A stretch of 64,000 nucleotides of DNA from Rhytidiadelphus loreus (lineage: Eukaryota > Streptophyta > Bryopsida > Hypnales > Hylocomiaceae): NCBI GenBank assembly GCA_947034895.1, contig OX344764.1, positions 62,001 through 126,000 of the forward strand, written 5' to 3'. Below are positions 22,196 through 33,033 of this stretch, one piece after another; within the stretch, counting starts at the first letter, position 1, and each line of letters begins with the position of its first letter. The position numbers and the translations under genes are program-made. The notes below the pieces were generated by a model. It saw only the letters and a program-made list of their open reading frames with translations, had not been told where the DNA came from and did not search any database.

Positions 22196-24044
22196 AGATC
22201 ACTTGAAGAACTATTCCCAGGACTTGCTAAGTCCTCCAGAAATCACTCCATAAAGCGCTGTTGAGAAACGTATGAAAGTATCCCCTATAAATCAAATGGC
22301 AGTAATATCTATCACCGTTAACTCGTGAGTCAAAGTTCCTCGCGAGCTCTTTGCACAACTCACAACAGCAGTTACGAACTGGACCTCCAGCCTGCCTCCA
22401 GCCTCGCAAAATCGGACAATCTGGGACCTTCTGGACCCTTTTCTGGAGGCCACTTTCTGAACTCTACTCACCGTGAACATTTCAGAGATTTTCGACTTGT
22501 CTGCCCGTGGTCAACCTGGAGGGGGGTCCAGTTCCGGCTCCCCATGAATCTGTTTCGATTGATGTTCGGGGCCCAGATCAGACGAGCAGCGTCAAGGGTA
22601 TCAGGCATTCGGGAGGAGAAGAACTACCGTTTCCGCAAAGGAGGGAGACCAGAGCAAGCGTCGAGCAGGAATGGACATAGTGAGAGAGGTTGGGGACTCC
22701 TTGATCCCAAGCTCGCGAGCTTTTGCAGAACAAGGGTGCTGCATGCTGCAGTCTGTTGCGGGCGCACGTATGGCTGTTGTGGTGAATTGAGGGCTCAAGG
22801 AGGGAGATTTCTCGTACTGTTGTGTTCGGATGACTGAATGTGGGAAGTAGTACTGCGATGCCCGCTTGTCCAGGAGTTGTAGTGGGATTCTGACTTGTTT
22901 CTCTGCTCGGGCAGTTGGTTTGGAGCCATTTTAATTTGAGCTCGTGGGAGTGTGATGGAAATTGTAGGACGGAGGTGAGATGCCAGCTGTTGTAGGAGAA
23001 ACGTTGTATCGACCTTTCCTGCTCTTACTACAGGAGAGTAGCGCTTGTTCCTTCGGAGCTTGTGGAGCGCGAGTAATTAATTTGCTGATTGATGATATCT
23101 TGCTGCGCAATTAGTGCAGTGCAATTCAAATAGTAGGTCCTCTAATTCATCCCGGGTTTTTTTGGCTTATGGGAGTTATACACAGACTGAGCAAAAAGAA
23201 ATGAGCCGTTTCGCGAACTAGGGTTTAGGATTTTCGCTTGAGAAAGTTTATTCAACTTGGAATTGGGAACTCGTGATATATTGCGGTCCGTGACAATCAG
23301 CATAGCTATAAGTTATTCAATGCTGATGACTGCGTGATTCCCAGTCTTCGAACCTTGAAAGAAGCTTGGGCCTGCAAGAGACGAACACTGATTCGTGTCT
23401 TTCCGGACTAGTACTTATTCCCGGCAAAGCTAGAAAGAACTGCTCAAAGTGTGTACTGTACTATAGATGTGGTGTGAGCTGCAACAGTGTTCAGTGGCAG
23501 CAGTCTGGATTCAGGGCCGGTAAGATGTATCGAACCGATTGAGAACTCACGTTTGTGTTGCAGAGTGGAAAGCGACTTTGCTATCACCTTTGTTTGCTTC
23601 ACATTTGAACGATGTGCTTGGAAATGGCCAAATCGGTGCCACATATGCTGATTTCTGTCATATTCACCCAATACGAGGTATCGTCATATGTCAGAATAGG
23701 GGTGTGCACGTGTGCACCATGGGGCAGGAGATTGGGCAGCGCGAACAGTAGGGAGGAAGTCAAAGTTGTGTTAGACTGGTAGGGAACGAGACAAGTCGAA
23801 AACACATTCCGGGAACTGGATTGAGCGATCTGGCTGGGTTGGGGATTGGGTTCTGACCCCTGTTGCGGTTCATGGATGTGTTATGACCAATTCTGATAGG
23901 TTTTCATGCATATTTCTATATATGTCATTCAAACGATCTAAATTTAAATTAGTCTTGTCATTCATATCAAAGGAGAACTGTAATTTAGTTTGAACCTAAG
24001 CTTTTGATGACCCTCTTTGAAGCGATGGTAATTTTCAATAGTCA
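22196..24044. other. Spacer of the inverted duplication
   Basis: About 1.85 kb not shared between the arms and moderately GC-rich. The OSB-like genes of the two arms point outward from it, so it should contain their promoters. The longest frame (22325-22837, 170 codons) shows no motif or codon pattern I recognise. No tandem repeats seen. Confidence 0.5.
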
Positions 24045-24060
24045 AGTCAGTTGACTGGGG

Positions 24061-24211
24061 TTGTATGCTAATCAATGGGTCTATGTTGGATTCTTGCCTC
24101 AGCAATTGATTGATCCCGTAGACGGAGCTGCTCCTCGTGAAGCTGCAGTGGAGGTTTGCCGTCCTTGGACAGCTTGTCTTGCTTCATTTGGCCGCCGGAA
24201 GCGTCAGGTAT
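24061..24211 (+). CDS. Upstream exon of OSB-like gene, right arm (partial)
   Basis: Frame LYANQWVYVGFLPQQLID...CLASFGRRKRQ, followed by a plausible donor CAG|GTATGC. It is conserved in the left arm except for one nonsense codon there. The true start is not identified (the listed 5' end is where homology begins). Its distance from the PDF exons (about 0.75 kb, with several introns) leaves the connection uncertain. Confidence 0.4.
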
Positions 24212-24984
24212 GCGGTATTGTTTGTGGACTTTATTTAATGTGTTCGGGTTTTCAGGATTGGAGGTAGTAGCAGATTTTTCGCACATGTAGTTTCTTCTCA
24301 ATTTGATATGTTTCTGTGCACAGGTTCAATTCTGAGGTCCATTCCGGCGTTGTTCTTTGTGATGTTCTTCGTAGTAACAGTTAGTGTGAATTGGTTTCTC
24401 TAATGCAGGCAGATAGTGATGGGACTGCCACCTCAATTGGTGTCGTGGGATTTAGATCGTAGACAACAATTGCAGTGCAGGAGAGAACAGAGAAGCTTTT
24501 TGTTGGTGCGTAGTGCACAGGTGAGTGAATTAAGCGGTTGGATGACTTGTGACATGGGGTGGACTACTGTGATCATGCTTGCAACAAATGTGTCGAAATA
24601 TGAGGTCTCCTTTACAGCAATGTTTGATAAAGAGGTTGTCACATTTTTCCAAACGTAACCGGATATGAACATGGTTGACCGAACCCTATACCCCGGTATT
24701 GATGGGAAGAGCGCTTTGAAAGGTACGAAGTTGCTTATTAACAGAGTGTTGACGTTTGTGTACCCAGGATATCTGTGCAATCTCAGTCTTCAGGTCTCCA
24801 TGGCCTATCTACCCTTCTTTATCCCTGCCCTTGTCCTCTCACATACGAGGCAGAGGACCAATCCGGTGTTTACCATTTTCATCAGTTTGGAAGAGACCAC
24901 CTTCGAATTCCAATGCTTCAGGTATGTATCATATGCCCATCGTCACAGAAAGAGTTTGCCTCTCCTGGTGAGAATGTGACTGAC

Positions 24985-25093
24985 ATGGGTAAAGCATGTT
25001 GCGGTGGATTCAGGTGAACGACAGTCGGTTGAAGAACTTTGGAAAGAGTACTTTGCGGATCCTACGCAGTGGTGGGACAACAGAGCTGACAAG
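24985..25093 (+). CDS. OSB-like PDF-motif exon, first half, right arm (partial)
   Basis: Encodes HVAVDSGERQSVEELWKEYF followed by ADPTQWWDNRADK, ending at a clean donor AAG|GTATGA in phase 0. The W-K-x-F/Y-F...P-x-W-W-D-N-R pattern is the start of the OSB PDF motif, which binds single-stranded DNA in plant mitochondria/plastids. The 5' boundary is uncertain. The OB-fold expected upstream of a PDF motif is not clearly readable in 24400-24950, where conserved sequence is broken by stops in each frame. That region may hold small exons or be degenerate. Confidence 0.65.
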
Positions 25094-25357
25094 GTATGAC
25101 TAGATAAAAGAAAGCGGATACAATACTCGGTTCAACAAGTGACGGGACGTTTCTTGCTTGTACAAGGCCATGGGCACTTGAGGGCACTTCGTAAAGTAAC
25201 AAGTATGAAATTGCGTTGTTTGCTGTCATTGAGTGGAGTGAACACTGCTCAGATCATTGCAGTGTCATCAACAATATTCCTGGAATATTGATTGTTAGAT
25301 GCAAAATGAATATGAGACAGGTTTTTAGGATCTGATCATGGGTTGTGGTGCCTACAG

Positions 25358-25533
25358 AGGAATCCTAGGTCACCTGACTTTAGGCATAAGGTGGCAAGGA
25401 AAGCACTTTGGATAGATGGCTGGTCAACTCCACCATGGGTAAAGGCCATGGTCAGCTTGACAAGCAAAGTGAGAATGCAACCTCCTGTTGATTATCGCTC
25501 CAAAGATTCTCAAGACACAACACAAGGAGACAG
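25358..25533 (+). CDS. OSB-like PDF-motif exon, second half, right arm
   Basis: Begins right after TGCCTACAG (acceptor) and ends at ACAG|GTAACT (donor), 176 nt, phase 0 in and phase 2 out. It encodes RNPRSPDFRHKVARKALWI, then TPPWVKAM. Joined to the exon ending at 25093 it gives a continuous PDF motif. If not spliced at 25533 the frame stops at once (AGG-TAA), so this may be the end of an OSB protein. If spliced to 25857 it runs in frame into the PPR-DYW protein. Both arms preserve both possibilities. Confidence 0.7.
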
Positions 25534-25856
25534 GTAACTTTAGGAATTGAGTTGGCTACCTTTTTAGTGACTAGAGTAGGTGCATCTAGAAATATGTGAT
25601 TTTGGGTGAGTTTAAGGATTTTTGTGTGCGCAATATGCTCTGTTCTTCCTTTTGGTTAGTGGGTGCACTTAAAGTGGAATGATTTGCATTGAATTGCTAT
25701 GTATGTGTGAGATATTAAGAATTGAAATGAATGGATGCAAATTTGTGGATGTTGAAATATGTGAGTATTGGGCATTAGTGGTCTTGCACCCTTTCACTGT
25801 GTAGCAGTGTTCTTCTTTCGAAGGGATTTCTATTGAAGAATCTATCGATGAATCAG

Positions 25857-28668
25857 GCTGTCTAAGGGCTACAATGGAAGAAGATGCATCGTGCCTAGTA
25901 CTGCAAGAGAGTCGAGGCATATTGTACCGGGTGGTGGCGGTAGTATGTCCTTGAAAACTGCAAGAAGCACGACTGAAGCAATCAGTAATTTGAAGAATCG
26001 ACTGGAACAAGGCATGGACGTGGATTCCAACATGTATGTTGAAGTTTTGAGACGGTGCTTGAAGGAGGAAAACCTTAATGTTAATGTCGCGAAGCAAATT
26101 CGCGACTACATCAACCAGAGTGGAATGGAGCAGAATACATATGTGGCAAACAACCTAGTGAGCGTGTATATCAGGTGTGGAGAATTGGAGGATGCACGCG
26201 GAGTGTTTGATAAACTTGTGAACAAGAACGTGTTCAGTTGGAACATTGTGATCGGAGGTTATGCAAAGCACAATCATGCTGAAAAAGCAATGGAACTTTT
26301 CAATCAAATGTGCCAAAAAGGGGTCCAGCCAGATGCATGTACTTTCTCGAGCATCCTGAAGGCATGTGCCGATCCATCAGCTTTGCAGTGGGGCAAAGAA
26401 GTTCATGCGTATGTAAGACATGCTGGGCTTGAATCAGATGTGCGTGTGGGCACTGCGCTTGTTCGCATGTATGCAAATTGTGGCAGTATCGATGATGCCC
26501 GAGTAGTTTTTTGGCGAATGGAGGAACACGACGTGATCTCATGGAACGTGATGATTGGTGGACTGGCACAACATGGGTGTGGGAGTGACGCATATGAACT
26601 GCTTCTCCAAATGAAACAGGAAGGCCTCGAACCCAATGCGATCACTTATACGAGCATTCTGAATCCATGTTCAAGCGCAGGGGCTTTGGAGTGGGTGAAG
26701 AAGGTTCACAGGCATGTCCTGAAAGCGGGACTTGAGTCGCATTTGCGTGTGGGCAATGCGCTTGTCCACATGTATGGAAAGTGTGGCAGTTTGGTTGATG
26801 CTCGGCTAGTTTTTGACCGGATGGAGGGTCGTGATGTGATCACGTGGAACGTGATGATTGGTGGACTGGCTGAACACGGATGTGGGAGTGAAGCATATGA
26901 ACTGCTTCTCCAAATGAAACAGGAAGGCCTCGAACCCAATGCGATCACGTTTACGAACATTCTGAATCCATGTTCAAGCGCAGGGGCTTTGGAGTGGGTG
27001 AAGGAGGTTCACAGGCATGTCCTGAAAGCGGGACTTGAGTCGGATTTGCGTGTGGGCAATGCGCTTGTCCACATGTATGGAAAGTGTGGCAGTTTGGTTG
27101 ATGCTCGGCTAGTTTTTGGCAGGATGGAGGATCGTGATGTGATCACGTGGACTGTGATGATTGGTGGACTTGCTGAACACGGATGTGGGAGTGAAGCATA
27201 TGAACTGCTTCTCCAAATGAAACAGGAAGGCCTCGAACCCAATGCGATCACGTTTACGAACATTCTGAATCCATGTTCAAGCGCAGGGGCTTTGGAGTGG
27301 GTGAAGGAGGTTCACAGGCATGTCCTGAAAGCGGGACTTGAGTCGGATTTGCGTGTGGGCAATGCGCTTGTCCACATGTATGGAAAGTGTGGCAGTTTGG
27401 TTGATGCTCGGCTAGTTTTTGGCAGGATGGAGGATCGTGATGTGATCACGTGTAATGTGATGATTGGTGGACTTGCACAACATGGGTGTGGGAGTGAAGC
27501 ATATGAACTGCTTCTCCAAATGAAACAGGAAGGCCTCGAACCCAATGCGATCACGTTTACGAGCATTCTGAATCCATGTTCAAGCGCAGGGGCTTTGGAG
27601 TGGGTGAAGGAGGTTCACAGGCATGTCCTGAAAGCGGGACTTGAGTCGGATTTGCGTGTGGGCAATGCGCTTGTCCACATGTATGGAAAGTGTGGCAGTT
27701 TGGTTGATGCTCGGCTAGTTTTTGGCAGGATGGAGGATCGTGATGTGATCACGTGTAATGTGATGATTGGTGGACTTGCTGAACACGGATGTGGGCAAGA
27801 AGCCCTGGAAGTGTTCAGAAATATGATTGCAGACGGTTTGAAGCCTGATGTGATCTCATTCGTTGCAGTGCTGTCGGCCTGTAGTCATGCTGGCCTTGTG
27901 AATGAGGGCCGTAGACTTTTTCTGGCTATGACACAAGATTATGGCATCGAACCTACTGTAGTGCTTTGTAACTGCATGGTGGATGTTCTTGGCCGAGCAG
28001 GACACTTGGAGGAAGCAAAGCTCTTGATTGGCAACATGCCAGTGGAACCAAATGGGGCAACTTGGGGAGCCTTGCTTGGTGCTTGTAGAACGTATGGGAA
28101 TGTGGATCTGGGCAAGCTTGCCGCTAATGAGCTTCTCAAGTTGGAACCGAAAGATGCCTCTGCATACGTGCTTTTCTCGAATATCTGTGCTGCAGCTGGC
28201 AAGTGGGAGGAGGTGTTGTGGGTGCGCAGTATGATGCAGGAGAGAGGTATACACAAGGAGCCAGGGCGTAGTTGGATTGAAGTTGATAACAAGGTCCATG
28301 ACTTCGTCGTAGGGGATACTTCTCACTCAGAAGCGAAGGAGATCTATGCTGAGCTGAGGAGATTGAGTGAGAGAATTAAGGCTGAAGGCTACATTCCTGA
28401 TACCCGGCTAGTGTTGCGGAACATTGAGGAGGAGGAGAAAGAACTTGCTCTTTGCTCCCATAGCGAGAAGTTGGCTATTGCTTACGGACTCATGCGGACA
28501 CCCCTTGGAGAGCCAATTCGGGTTTTCAAGAACCTTCGAGTGTGTTCAGACTGCCATACAGCAACCAAGTTTATCTCAAAGGCGACTGAACGTGGGATTG
28601 TTGTGAGGGATGCTAATCGCTTTCACCACTTCCAAAATGGTGTGTGTTCTTGTGGTGATTATTGGTGA
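25857..28668 (+). CDS. PLS-class PPR-DYW protein (organellar RNA editing factor), right-arm copy
   Basis: The frame is open from a TGAATCAG acceptor at 25855-25856 to TGA at 28666. The first ATG is at 25945 (MSLKTARSTTEA), giving 907 residues if translation starts there. Order: short N-terminal region, P/L/S PPR repeats from about residue 60, four nearly identical 101-residue P-L-S triplets (nt 26572-27784), a terminal repeat, E/E+ and a complete DYW deaminase domain with SHSEKLAIAYG (HxE at 28459), CSDC and C-terminal GVCSCGDYW. Such proteins bind organellar transcripts and convert C to U. No obvious organelle transit peptide follows the ATG at 25945, which favours upstream exons. Moss homologues have the same TWNVMIGGLA repeats. 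Confidence 0.92.
26572..27784 (+). repeat. Four 303-bp tandem units (P-L-S triplets) inside the PPR gene
   Basis: The block HGCGSEAYELLLQMKQEG...LVHMYGKCGSLVDARLVF recurs four times at exactly 303 bp (101 codons), near-identical at DNA level. The corresponding left-arm triplets are also four but far more diverged from each other, so the right-arm copies have been homogenised. Confidence 0.95.
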
Positions 28669-29005
28669 TGAGGTTGGCAACTGTGACCAATTGTAGGCTA
28701 TGTTGTTGTTTGGAGCTCTTCATTAGAATTTGCCATCATCTGTGAATATGTCATGGTGTTGATCATTGATTGAAAACTATTGCATTGGTTGGAAATGACT
28801 TCAAGAACATGTTCATAGAAGTTGGCACCTCCTACATTTTCTTCACCTATTGTTTTTGTGAAGAATATGAAATCAAAGGTTGGTAATAGCAATGATTGTA
28901 GCACTACTATTCGCCTTACATCCTTTTATTGGCAACATCAAAATCTAAGGATTCTTTATTGAGAAGATTATTCACATGGAAATGTCAATGGATTATGTTG
29001 AAGTC

Positions 29006-29995
29006 TTTCCTTCAAGAAGAAGACCATGCAGGTTGTTATTTTTTTCCAATAGCAAGTTTACTCTAGTTGAATCAACTATTCTGCTTATAATTAGGTAACT
29101 TGATTTTTGATCCTTGGCTTGGTGTCAATTTTGGTAGTTAATCCCTACAAGATTGAGAGTACATTTAACAAAAGTCGTCAAAAATTGTCATGTTTAAGTG
29201 CATTGAGAGAAAATACAATAGAAAAAGTTTCTTTTTTGAAATTTAATTGTACAAAAGTGTACTAGATGGCTACTAGGGGAATGTGGAAAATTTTAGTTCA
29301 TTTGATTGTGTAAATTGCAAGCTTATAGAAGAAAAGGATTTTCTTGGACCTTACTTGACAAGGTGAGAAATCTTTAACTTCTCATGGAATGAGATTTTCG
29401 CATTATACATAGTTTCTTTTTACCATTGCCTATTATATCATGGTAGTTATATACATGCCAAATTTTAGAAATAGATGAATTTTTTTTCACCAATTGCTCA
29501 AAGTTGTCCCTTTTGCCCAAGAAACTTCAAGAAACATAACTTTTGATTTGAATTCTTGATAAAAAAAAATTAAAAAAAATTAAATATGTGTGTGTGTGTG
29601 TGTATACACAACTTTGCCAAGCAATTGTAAAAAATATACTTTCTATTAATAGAAATCAATATCTACTACATAGTCACAATATTTGTAATGAAAGACATTT
29701 CTATATCCTGTACTATATATGCACACAAATATCATTTTCATAATCTGTAACTACAGTACAAAAAGCAATCTAGTACTTCAAATACAACAACAAAAATCTA
29801 CTACTAGAAAATCCTCATTCTTCCTCCATAGACTCATCATTTGCCTCATCGTTGCATTCATTGATTGTAAAGACCGCTATTGATGCCTTAATGATGCCAA
29901 TTTCTAAATTTGGAATTGACAATTTCGGATTTTTAGTGTTCTCTCGAAAACGAGGCTTCCAAGCCGTTAGAATACAGCCCGTACTAGACCATGTT
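29006..29995. other. AT-rich intergenic with short (TG)n
   Basis: No gene seen. A (TG)n microsatellite of about nine units lies at 29586-29604. The right end meets the truncated 3' end of the DUF7869-like gene near 30000. Confidence 0.5.
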
Positions 29996-29999
29996 GGGT

Positions 30000-32074
30000 T
30001 TAACAGGGTATCTTTACGCCATACATTCCCTTACCATCCTTTGGCAACCACTTATCATCCGTACACAAATTCTTATATTCTATCAGAGGCCATCCATTAG
30101 AATCCTTGAAAAACTTGAACTGCTGGGATCTAGAATGATCCTCTAAGAAGTCACCACCCATGCTGAGGTATCCGTGCACAAATGCCTTGAAGTTAGGAAT
30201 TTCCTCAATGAGATGAGGAATCACATGGTACTCTTCACAATCCATAATGACTTCATAAGCCTTGGGATTGTTGGATAGTTATTTGTTTTCAATCTCGAGC
30301 TCCAACAACCAAAAAATGCATCAATGTCTTCATGAGTGTGTCCCACAATGAGGAAGTTGATGTACACCTCCCGAAAAATGCCTTTGTATACAAGCATAGA
30401 GCAAAAAGCGAAAACATATCGATTCTTGTTGTCCCTTGAACAATTATCCAACTGCAATATTAATACAGGTGGGAGAGGTATAGCTGGAAGTTGTTCATTT
30501 GGAGGTGGAAGGAGGGAGTCCAAACAAGACTCTGCTCCATTCAGAACCGCCTTTGTCAAGGTGGATTGGTTATCCTCTACTGAGAATAACTTGTGGGATG
30601 AATTCTTCGGTTGTCTTTCCAAATCACGCAACAACCTTGCAATTGACCCAATGGTATGATTTGAATCTGTTGGATAAATGTCCAAACCATAGTGTGCATA
30701 TCGCACATCGCCATGCCCATGAGCAATCATACCTGTAATTGCTATAGGCATTTTCATGAAGGATTCTGTCACCTTGGTTTTGTAAGAAAAGTGTGGAGAA
30801 GCAGTTTTTGAATGATCCATCTTGTCATGAATGATGCACAACATCTTCTCTGGCGCTCTTATGGACTCGTTCCGATTTGCGTAGTAATACTCCCTATGAG
30901 CCAATTGCCCAATATTATGGGTAGCCAAATGTTTTGACCGTTTAGATTTTGCCTCTTCACCCACACAAGCGCTTCTTAATTGCTTTTACTTGACACACAT
31001 TCCACATCTAGCGAATGTATCTCCACGAGCCTTTGCGGCAAACTCAGGAAAAAAATCACGACGAATATTGCTCAAACCACTAGAAGAAATTGGTGGCAAA
31101 TTGAACCTTGCATTGGACTCATTGATTGTTTCCAATTGATCACTCCAACGAAACGACAATGGAAGAACCATGGTAGTGACCTTCTCGCCAAACTGAAGTG
31201 TCCTTGTCTTATGCGGCATCTTATCAGCATTTGGCTCAATTAAATCTCGAAGTGTGGCCATAGCTTGAATAGTTCCCATGCGAGGCTTCTTGGATCCAAA
31301 ATTCCCATGCACATCGGCTTGCTTCCCATTTTTGGCTTTTCCTTTGTACCTATAATAAGTACATTTTGCAATCCCATGAATGATCCACCACGCAGTAGGA
31401 CATACTTCCCTCTCTTTCAAGATGATCCACTCTTTGCCACTAGCATCTTTGTGGATCTGCCTATGCACCTCCAACAAAATCTTGTTGCGAGCCTTGAAGT
31501 CATCAGCACCGTATAGCTCAGTCCGTATTGTTTGAATAAACGCACGCGGAAAATGCTGCACACAAATCTTTCCGCAACAAGTTTTTGTGGAAACTGCTAT
31601 GATTGATTCCATAGTCAAGAGAAGTTCTTTCTTGGGAGGGACCTCAGGATCAACTCTCATGCGAGTTGTTTCATACGACCGAACCCCCTTTCAAACTCTT
31701 TTGGGGTTCATGGCCGTGTTATACTTATGTGTTTCGTCATGGTCATACAAAAAAGAACCATCGTACAGAAACACCCTCCTAATGTGCCAAGAGCATATAG
31801 ACCACATATTTGAGGAAGAGAAAAGCTCCTCGTTCAAAGACTCTGCAATGTGAATTGCAACTCGGTCATCGCCAAGAAACGTCCTGTCTTCATCAAAGAT
31901 CATATTAGGGTGAATGTTTTGAATGACTCCCCTTGCAATGTCCACTCCGTCTTCATCATGAAGAGTGACTGGCTGCGTAACCCACTTCACACAAGAAATT
32001 CCCTCGCATAAACGAACATCAAGTGGAAGTGTTGGAACTAGATTTGCGAAATCCTCAAGATCATGGTAATCCAT
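30000..32074 (-). pseudogene. DUF7869-like putative transposase, copy 1 (decayed, 3'-truncated)
   Basis: The ATG at 32074 follows a splice-acceptor-like TTTGCAG|A. One frame runs with stops at about 31691 and 30986, then shifts by about one base near 30240 (MKS/MDCEEYHVIPHLIEE). It ends near 30000, where copy 2 continues about 240 residues further. Recognisable parts: a CCGKICV...FPR Cys cluster, an HTH-like segment (GIAKCTYYRY), FARCGMCVK, DKMDHSKTASP, MIAHGHGDVRYAHYG, and the LQLDNCSRDNKNRYVF...VGHTHEDIDAFF signature typical of DUF7869 proteins. These are abundant as repetitive genes; I treat them as transposases by analogy, not proof. Copy 2 is at 39598-43026. Confidence 0.75.
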
Positions 32075-32287
32075 TCTGCAAACAATAAGTTCAAAATGAA
32101 AAGCATATCATTAACTCAATGATAACGATTACAATATTCTAAGGTTGTAAGATAATTTCAATGACTACTGACACTTGATCATAAAGACTTACAACAATTA
32201 TCAAGAGTCCAGTCCTAAGAATCAGTAAGTGCAAGATGAGCAATGAGGAAAAACATTATATAGTATGTATATAGTCTCATGTAGGAT

Positions 32288-33033
32288 TTATCGTCGACTC
32301 GAGGATAACCACATAACTTATGTCATCCCCAATAACTCTAAGAGCAAGAATCATGTAAATTTGTTCGTCTCAGTTAAATATTAAATAGGCTCACATTCAG
32401 ACGGTACACACAGATTTAATTAGAAGATAGTCTCAAAAAACATTGTCCTGCTCTAATGATCACTCCCTTTGAAAATCAATCCCGTGAAATGCCAAATAGA
32501 AATCTGACGATATCTTCGAGTCGAAGATACGTCGTTCTGTTTGTTCAGGTGTACCTTTACAAAATCTAGAATAGTCCCCGCCGCTTTCTATGGCTATCAT
32601 CGACTCGAGGATATCTTCCAAAACAAAATGTTTTCTTCAAGAATGATTAACTTCAGTATCTCTAAAGAAAATTCAATCAAATCCATCAGGTTGATCGGAT
32701 GCACACAACGAATGGATAGCTTAAATCTTACATTACAGGATTATTGTCGAGTTGACGATAATCAATATCTGCCTTCTACCATTTGACCTCAGTTGGTTAA
32801 CATTGATGAAACTGTAATTCATGACTATCAATACTCATAAATTTTTTCAATTTCCAGTTATCTTCGATTCAACGATAAGCATTCTGTTCTGTATTTTCTA
32901 GTACTTTCACTACTCATAAACTTTTCAGCTCTCAATTATCTTCGATCCAATGATAAGCATTCTGTTCTGTATTACCAGGATTTACAATACTCATAAATTT
33001 TTCAGTTTTCAGTTATCGTCGATCCGACGATAA
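32288..33033. repeat. Seven GATAA/TTATC dyads upstream of DUF7869-like copy 1
   Basis: Palindromes of 19-21 bp on the pattern TTATC-[GT]TCGA-N-TCGA-[CA]GATAA at 32288, 32511, 32595, 32741, 32858, 32936 and 33013. Arms are 9-10 bp and perfect or nearly so. The last three lie in a 77-78-bp direct repeat (dyad, then AGCATTCTGTTCTGTATT). The array occupies the presumed leader intron or promoter of the gene starting at 32074. Confidence 0.85.

Larger units (their letters stand above)
24045..29005. repeat. Right arm of large inverted duplication
   Basis: Mirror of 11540-22195 without the copia insertion. It is the better-preserved arm: the PPR gene is intact and the PDF exons keep splice sites and frame. 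Confidence 0.9.

Noticed and set aside
22325..22837. 170-codon frame in the spacer of the inverted duplication
   Set aside because: No motif, not shared with either arm, and no splice or codon support.
26300..28326. Minus-strand frames opposite the PPR gene
   Set aside because: They recur at 303-bp intervals as mirror shadows of the PPR repeats.
29586..29604. (TG)n as a regulatory element
   Set aside because: A short common microsatellite with no associated gene start.
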